Below, piece by piece: positions 58,553 through 64,000 of a DNA stretch of 64,000 nt. Within the stretch, counting starts at the first letter, position 1; each line of letters begins with the position of its first letter. Both the position numbers and the translations under genes were made by a program. Origin of the DNA: Loripinus fragilis (taxonomy: Eukaryota; Mollusca; Bivalvia; Lucinida; Lucinidae); NCBI GenBank assembly GCA_964019695.1, contig OZ026518.1, positions 112,214,336 through 112,278,335 of the forward strand. The letters run 5' to 3'. Below the pieces are notes generated by a model, which saw nothing but the letters and a program-made list of their open reading frames with translations, ran no database searches and was not told where the DNA came from.

Positions 58553-58745
58553 AAGTCCAGATAAGCAAAGATTTTGGTCGTAAATTTATTTATTTTCCTT
58601 CCTTCCTTCAGTTAAAAATTATGTTATGGGTGCTCAAAATAACCATCTTAATGTGACAGTTCTTTTGAGCACATTAAACGTATATTTTAGTTGTTAAATA
58701 AGAAAACTGAATGAAAATTAATCATGCCGTCTTATCTGGAGGCCT
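58553..58745. repeat. Inverted-repeat element family H, copy 2
   Basis: Starts AGTCCAGATAAGC and ends CTTATCTGGAGGCCTGG. The centre is diverged (GTGCTCAAAATAACC / GTTCTTTTGAGCAC). Confidence 0.75.
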
Positions 58746-58939
58746 GGTGTTTATCGATTTTTCGCACCGCTTTATGATTGATCATATTAATTGTTACTAT
58801 TTTCGTCTTATGACGTACTCAATCGGAAGAAGGTATCATTGTGAGGCCAAGGGTTAAGAGAGCGAATCGCAACCCTTGGTATGACAAGATGACTTTGGGT
58901 TGAATTTTGTCTATATGAAGGACATTACCTGTTTGAGTT

Positions 58940-59217
58940 TAAGCGCTCATAAGGTGGTAGTTCTGTTGTTGTTGATTCATTTTTTACTGTTGCTCCCATT
59001 GCTTGTGGGGGTTTTGGGTTTGGTCCTTGTTTTGTTATGCAGTACTTAGTGTCCTTTTTTGTTTTGAAATCATCTTGATGGGGAAAAGAGCTGGTTGCTT
59101 TACTTTAATTAAATCCTGTTAGTGTTCTGTGTCTCTCCTCGAGATGCCATGGGTTGGTCTGCAGTGTTAGTGTGTGTGATTGTGGTATTTCCTGCTCATA
59201 CTCACTTATTCTTTTTT
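58940..59217 (-). repeat. Dispersed repeat family B, copy 5
   Basis: On the - strand it runs from AAGTGAGTATGAGCAGGAAA to CAACAACAACAGAACTACCA. It is the longest B copy in the window. Confidence 0.78.
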
Positions 59218-59701
59218 TAGTTTTGCCAAAGTCAATATTTCTAAATCATTAGAAAATTAACATAAATAAAAAGAATCAACCACTTATATTTGCAGATATT
59301 GAATGTACATAAAGAAGAACTATTTATGAAACCATATTCTTGTATAGATTTCTATTCGTATAGCTGTTTACACCCATTGTCAAATGAACGAAAATCCATG
59401 TTCAAATCAGGAGATTCTCGTGCTGTTTGAACATGGGTCTGTACTTGAAAATACTTAAAATGAGCCCTGCATTATTTGCATGACGTTATATACGAAAAAC
59501 ATTGCGGACCAGACTGATCATTTCGCCGATGTTTTTGTTCGCGAAAACGTTGCGTAAGGTTATGACGTTATGACATTCGAAAGTACACAGCCGACGCCAT
59601 TTTGTTTAGAGAAATCCAGTGTAAGAAATGGACAATTTAATGTTTTAGCAGCGTTTTCAGTGCGAATTGGGCTGAAATAAGGTAAAATATGCAAGAATAA
59701 C

Positions 59702-59840
59702 GATCACACATGTTTGTTTCATTGCATTAACACTTGCTGGGTCCCTCGGATGATGTTGAACACTCGGCCTATCGGCCTCGTGTTCAAACAGCATCCTCGG
59801 GACCCGGCAAATGTTAATGCATGAAAAAACATGTGTGATC
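59702..59840. repeat. Long fold-back hairpin beside a splice donor
   Basis: Arms of about 65 bp: GATCACACATGTTTGTTTCA pairs with the end TGTGTGATC region, and ACTCGGCCTATCGGCCTCGTGT forms the tip (quoted as CGGCCTATCGGCC). Few mismatches. Its right edge is 17 bp from the exon donor at 59857. Confidence 0.88.
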
Positions 59841-59857
59841 CCTATAATTTAGTATAC

Positions 59858-59972
59858 CTTGAGTGACTTGCAGTGTGACCGAGTCTTCTGCAGACTTCAA
59901 CATCTGTATCACCTGATTGTGTTGTAAACCTTCCGTACTGACACCATTAATACTCAAGATCTTGTCCCCAAC
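59858..59972 (-). CDS. MPDZ: MPDZ/PATJ-like scaffold, second half of the penultimate PDZ domain
   Basis: 115 nt, 38 residues plus one base. Acceptor TGTATTTACAG (AG at 59974-59973), phase 0; donor CAAG|GTATAC, phase 1. It encodes VGDKILSINGVSTEGL, then HNQVIQMLKSAEDSVTLQV, which is the second half of a PDZ fold (strand after the GDxI turn, helix B and last strand). The first half is on the exon at 60320-60489, and the join falls exactly at the conserved L-K-V-G-D. A fold-back hairpin lies just inside the downstream intron. Confidence 0.92.
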
Positions 59973-60004
59973 CTGTAAATACATAACATTTTGTTTGATT
60001 TGAA

Positions 60005-60240
60005 TAATTCTTTCAAGAATGGCATCAGAGTGTCAATTAGTTTGAATCTTGATAAGGTCTGATGTTTTGTCACTAGTAGGCAAAAAGTTAATAATGGTTT
60101 CTTATGAACACTGGATTAATGTCAAATTAAAGTCTGGAGATCCCTGGTTCAATCCTTACCCTCGAGCAAGACACTCTGCTGCTTTAGATATTGATTCAAC
60201 CATGGGAAAATCTCCTGACATGACTGGGACACAATACATC
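60005..60240 (+). repeat. Family E fragment followed by SINE fragment
   Basis: 60005-60090 shares ATTCTTTCAAGAATGGCATC and GTGTCAATTAGTTTG with family E. 60140-60240 shares CCTGGTTCAAT, CCTCGAGCAAGACACT and GATTCAACCATGGGAAAATC with the SINE family. Confidence 0.55.
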
Positions 60241-60319
60241 ATTTCAAACAAACGAAAAACTGGGTTAAAGTGATGCTGAGACTTTTCAAAAGGAGTAATC
60301 AGAAAACCATATGACTGAC

Positions 60320-60489
60320 CTTTAATCTTCTTGACCTTTCTGCTGGACCATTAGTAGTCATGTTAGCCACCACCACAGGTGTATCTCCCAGGTTCGAGCC
60401 CACACCACCAGCGATACTGAGGCCCAGAGAGCCCGAGGCATCATGCTGCAGTTCAACAGTTCTGATATGACTCATATCCTCACTATTCT
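60320..60489 (-). CDS. MPDZ: MPDZ/PATJ-like scaffold, first half of the penultimate PDZ domain
   Basis: 170 nt, 56 residues plus two bases. Acceptor TTTTATTTTCCAG (AG at 60491-60490), phase 1; donor AAAG|GTCAGT, phase 0. After a short acidic lead (NSEDM) it gives IRTVEL, the carboxylate-binding SLGLSIAGG, a long loop GSNLGDTPVVVA and the LK that leads into the next exon. The order IRTVE...SLGxSIAGG...GD matches the penultimate PDZ of MPDZ/PATJ as remembered. The preceding exon, which must supply the first base of the split codon, was not found up to the window end. The acceptor region is tandemly repeated upstream (60474-60860). Confidence 0.92.
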
Positions 60490-60860
60490 CTGGAAAATAA
60501 AACAAAATCATGAATATTCATGTTAGGCTCCTCCCACTATGAATAATTATAGAAATAAATGTTCATGTCCTCACTATTCTCTGGAAAAATAAAGCAAAAT
60601 TATGAATATTGATGTTCGGCTCCTCCCACTATTATTAATTATATAAATAAATGTTCATGTCCTCAATATTCTCTGGCTAATAATACAAAAATCAACATCC
60701 TTCGTGAATATTCATCTTAGGCTCAATCCATTGTGAATAAATATATAAATAAACTTTCATTTACTTAATAAAACAAAAATAAAATTTTTTCCCTTTCAGG
60801 CTTCATGAATATTCATGCTAGGCTCCACCTACTATGAATAATTATATAAATAAACTTTCA
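60474..60860. repeat. Tandem repeat of about 91 bp overlapping a splice acceptor
   Basis: The block TCCTCACTATTCTCTGG (first 15 or so exon bases plus the AG, in + orientation) recurs 91 bp further on at about 60570 and again at about 60662. Each is followed by ATGAATATT-CATG, GGCTCC, ATAAATAAA and similar blocks. A fourth, partial unit lies near 60800-60860. Confidence 0.85.
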
Positions 60861-60937
60861 TGTTGGTACATAGAACAAAGAGATTACTTGTCTTGTAGGT
60901 CCGCTAGTGTAGGATCAGCTACATCATATTTCCATAA

Positions 60938-61000
60938 GCAAACAGAGAAGACCCTGATCAGGCAGCTCTTCCTTGATCTGGGTCTGCTCTGTTTGTAAAA
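60938..61000. repeat. Hairpin repeat family F copy
   Basis: AAGCAAACAGAGAAGACCCT facing ATCTGGGTCTGCTCTGTTTG, lying in the PDZ-gene intron. Confidence 0.72.
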
Positions 61001-61966
61001 GCGTTAAAAGGTGTCTCTATGAGTTAAAGGGTTAAAAGTGTTCTTCCAAAGGTCTTCATGTTTACTTTGCAAGAGACCTGATGTTTATGATTCCTTGAAC
61101 AGACAGAAAAATTATATATTACTTACATTTACATTTTGTACTAGTCAAGTATCAATTTCACCTTACTTGGCTAGTTTTCTTGGTATTTTAAATTAAATCA
61201 GACATAACGGAGGTTTCAGAATAGCCAAAAAGCCAAATTTCCATGCTTTACATCATGGCAATAGTACACATTCCAACATCAGGCAATCACCAGTACACAA
61301 ACAACTTTATTGGATGGTGTTGACTTTGGTCAGCCCAAAGTGCACATTTGTGGGCATGGCTTAAATCAATCCGTTCATGAAAGCATGAAGGACATCTCAA
61401 ATTTAAAGGTTCATTTAAAGACTCACAGTGGTAATGTAAATATATGTATACTATAATAACTGTACATGTATATTTTTATGAAACTATATAAGGCTTGATA
61501 TTACATATGAATCATCTGTTGGCAAAAAATTCAAATGAAATTGTATCAAGACTTTATTTTCCGTGGAAATCCAGCAAACTTTGTCCACTGACTCAGTTGG
61601 GGTGTTGCTGTCCACTAAAAACTTGTGGAAAATTCAGGTCTTCCCTAAATAGAGCATACAGTGTCACTAATTTCCAGAATGGTGCTATTTCTTATTTTGT
61701 AAACGCAATATGCCCATTTTTCCATGTTCAGGCTCAAGGAAGAATGCATCTCATTTTCTGACTCCTGATAATTAAGTGTGTTATTATAATTATATTGATG
61801 AAAATGTTTGTTAAACTTATTTAGCATTGCAAAGAATTAATATATTTTCACTTTTGCATAACAAGATAAATTTTTAGCTGTCCCAAGTTAGTTCTAAAAA
61901 AATTAAGTTTGTTAAATCTACTAATCCATAATAACCATGCTAAGCCTGGGTATATTTTTTTCTTAT

Positions 61967-62032
61967 GCAGTATGGACCCAGATAAGCTGGCTTCAAAAGA
62001 AGCCAGCTGATCAGGATCCACACTGTTTGCTG
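61967..62032. repeat. Hairpin repeat family F copy
   Basis: Two halves, AGCTGGCTTC / GAAGCCAGCT at the centre and AGTATGGACCCAG / ATCCACACTGTTTGCT outside. Confidence 0.72.
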
Positions 62033-62309
62033 CCCTACTTGTAAATGCAGGTCTATACCAGTGATCCTGCAATCGGATGGAAATCGGGGAAGAATGTAGT
62101 ACCTAAATATCTCCAGCATGATAATGGTTAATTAACATTCCTTAATGCATGTTGTAGCAGATTATATAATCAGAATATCACACCCAAGTGCATTTCCAGG
62201 CTAACACACCAATAATTGTTAGCATGCCATTAGTTTTAAATGCCTTTTTCATCCGACACAAATTATAAACCATACAAATATTTCCAAATAATACTTGATA
62301 TCACTGGAA

Positions 62310-62465
62310 TATTCATTAACCCTTTACTTGCTAGTAAATTTCGTCGTCTGGTGATAACTTTTGCAAACAATTTGGACCCATATGTTCGAAACTCTGATAG
62401 CATTCCTGAAGGAATTTATTCAAAAAGTTTATTTTGAAAAAGTCACAAAAAATTACTCAGCATGC
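62310..62465 (-). repeat. Hairpin repeat family E, inverted copy
   Basis: Reverse complement order: ACTTTTGCAAACAATTTGGA, GATAGCATTCCTGAAGGAAT, then AATTACTCAGCATGC at the end. Confidence 0.7.
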
Positions 62466-62529
62466 AAAGATTTAAGTAAAAAAGAATTGTGCCAGTTTTG
62501 ACTTCCAGTACTGTTGTCATCTATATACA

Positions 62530-62640
62530 ACTCAGGCCTCCAGATAAGAGTTTGCAATTAAAATTGATTTATCTTATTTTATAATCAAAACATATGTTGT
62601 GGGTACATAAAATAACTGTCTCAATGACATGGTCACCAAT
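62530..62640 (-). repeat. Inverted-repeat element family H, partial copy
   Basis: Starts CAGGCCTCCAGATAAGAGT and reaches the AAATAACTGTCTCAATGACA centre, then breaks off. Confidence 0.6.
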
Positions 62641-62924
62641 CCAGCTCCATATATCATATACCAGTTGGAATAAACTTTATGTTTCCTAATTTTTAAGTAA
62701 AATTAAAAAATCGAGCAATTAATTATTGGAATAAAAAATAAATTAACTTAGCTGGACTTTAACTGTTTGCAAATTTATGTCCGAATTTACCTGCTGTCTG
62801 AAGTAACCTGATTTTACCCTACAGATGACAATTAAGGAAGTAATACCATATAACTCTAAAACTTGACATTTAAGATAGAAGGGTAATTTAGACTGTTGAC
62901 TGTCAGGCATGACCATGCAATTAA

Positions 62925-63220
62925 GCTTAAAGACATGCCTATGTTTAGTCTCAAACTAGTGACCCCTTCATCTCAAGTCAAACTCTCAACCACTCATGAG
63001 CCACCATTGGTCCAGATAAGGTAATTTTATGAGCGTAAAACTGTAATTATTTCCTTACCCATCAATTTAAACATGTGTTTTGGGTGCTCAAAAGAACCGT
63101 CTCAATGAGACGGTTCTTTTGAGTACCCACAACATATGTTTTGGGTGAGAAATGAAGAAAATAGATTTCCAATACACACTCTTATCTGGAGGCCTGAGCC
63201 ACTGTGCTGCAATGAATAAA
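62925..63220 (-). repeat. SINE head fragment, split by element H
   Basis: CTCAAACTAGTGACCCCTTC and CAACCACTCATGAGCCAC continue after the inserted element as TGAGCCACTGTGC, as in the 53.3-kb SINE (CTACCACTGAGCCACTGCG). Confidence 0.6.
63005..63194. mobile_element. Inverted-repeat element family H, copy 4, with target duplication
   Basis: 8-bp duplication TGAGCCAC (62997-63004 and 63195-63202). The ends GGTCCAGATAAG / CTTATCTGGAGGCC are inverted. The central hairpin AAAGAACCGTCTCAATGAGA / CGGTTCTTTT is near perfect. The 8-bp duplication suggests a hAT-type source. Confidence 0.87.
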
Positions 63221-63771
63221 CAGGTCATGAATGCCATGAAAATGATTATCTTAACATTGGCTCAATGGCCTTTTTCTCTTATTGTGTCAGAAATCAGGCT
63301 ACTGTATACCCTAAACCCTAGTATTAACATGACAAATATTAACTAATTATATATGCATACAAAATATTACAATACATGTATTACCCTCGATATCCTAAAC
63401 TATTTCTTTGGAGATGATTTACTACTAACAATATGTTCACATTTGTATACATATATTTCCACAATATTATAATTTAAAGATACTTTATATAGATATTGCA
63501 TACTTGTAAAATATTTGATGACATAACCAACCTATTTACCTCACAACAAGCATAGCCTTTAAAAATGTGGATAAAATCTAACATACACATTCAGCCACTG
63601 TATGAATAAATTAAGGACATGAACCAACTTAAGCTGAGAAAAACTATTGCCAACTTTCTAAAAATTACAAAAGACAATTTCATAAATATAGACAGACTGA
63701 TTACATGTACTAAGAGAGAGTTAAGGAACATATGTTTTAGATTTGCATTCTTTTTATCAAACATAGGCGAA

Positions 63772-63835
63772 CAATAAAGAACAAGATCAGATGCTGCAAG
63801 ATGCCACACCTGATCAGGGTCTTCATTGTTAGCTC
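63772..63835. repeat. Hairpin repeat family F copy
   Basis: GCGAACAATAAAGAACAAGA and CTGATCAGGGTCTTCATTGT are the two halves. Diverged. Confidence 0.6.
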
Positions 63836-64000
63836 ACAGATATTTCTATTGAAATATGAATAATTATGAAAAATACCACCCAACAACCCTAAAATTGGAA
63901 ATGGACTCCAAGTGATATAAAGATGGGAAAGTACATTCAGTATACTTGGGTTAAGGAGGTTTTACAGATTATTTTTGAAATAAGTAGAGAAGTGTAGACT

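Larger units (their letters stand above)
58051..59857 (-). other. PDZ-gene intron with repeats
   Basis: 1.8 kb between GTATAC and TATTACAG. Contains family E (58078-58262), H (58553-58745), B (58940-59217) and a long fold-back (59702-59840). Confidence 0.8.
61001..64000 (-). other. Upstream part of the PDZ gene, no further exon recognised
   Basis: About 3.5 kb beyond the first visible exon. It holds repeats F (61967, 63772), E (62310), H (62530, 63005) and a SINE piece (62925). I looked for another PDZ block (x-G-L-G-x-x-I-x-G-G) on the - strand and saw none, so the next exon is probably outside the window or too short to recognise. Confidence 0.5.

Noticed and set aside
61495..61761. 88-codon + strand frame
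   Set aside because: No domain or splice context; it lies in the presumed intron of the - strand PDZ gene.

Overview
The window looks like animal nuclear DNA. It is AT-rich, genes are split by long introns, there is no bacterial-style gene packing, and interspersed repeats are very dense. The protein-coding content (a Shaw/Kv3-type potassium channel pair and an MPDZ/PATJ-type scaffold), with a heavy load of short inverted-repeat elements, tRNA-derived SINEs and Penelope/mariner/hAT relics, fits a lophotrochozoan, most likely a bivalve mollusc. The species is inference only.

Two loci carry real coding signal. (1) On the + strand are two paralogous voltage-gated potassium channel units. Unit 1 is represented by its last coding exon (2598-3752, S1 to the C-terminus). 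Its N-terminal exons must lie before base 1. Unit 2 has a T1-domain exon (24746-25014) and a last exon (35043-36203), joined in phase 0 across a 10-kb intron. The first T1 exon of unit 2 was not found. Both last exons are about 385 residues long and align without gaps through the membrane core. They share two unusual features: the S6 motif reads Thr-Ile-Pro, and a His replaces the fifth S4 charge. Unit 1 also has Cys as the first residue of the selectivity filter. Both proteins end in a class I PDZ ligand. (2) On the - strand are the last four coding exons of an MPDZ/PATJ-like multi-PDZ protein (60489 down to 56551). They encode the last two PDZ domains, and splice phases match at all three internal junctions.

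The rest is repeat-dominated. 1-2.5 kb: a LINE relic and a large inverted pair of family A. 5.5 kb: a tRNA-derived SINE. 10.6-11.6 kb: a dead DD34D mariner. 12.9-14.4 kb: a degenerate array of about 30-bp units. 16.6-22.5 kb: large microsatellites and several inverted-repeat elements. 25-35 kb (channel intron): MITEs, compound satellites and families A and B. 39-45 kb: family A with nested insertions, a Penelope-like reverse transcriptase relic and more MITEs. 46-64 kb: many copies of hairpin families E and F, SINEs and a hAT relic, continuing through the PDZ-gene introns.

Repeat family letters (A, B, C and so on) are local names for sequences that recur inside this window. They are not database names. 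No CRISPR array, operon, rRNA or intact tRNA gene was seen.
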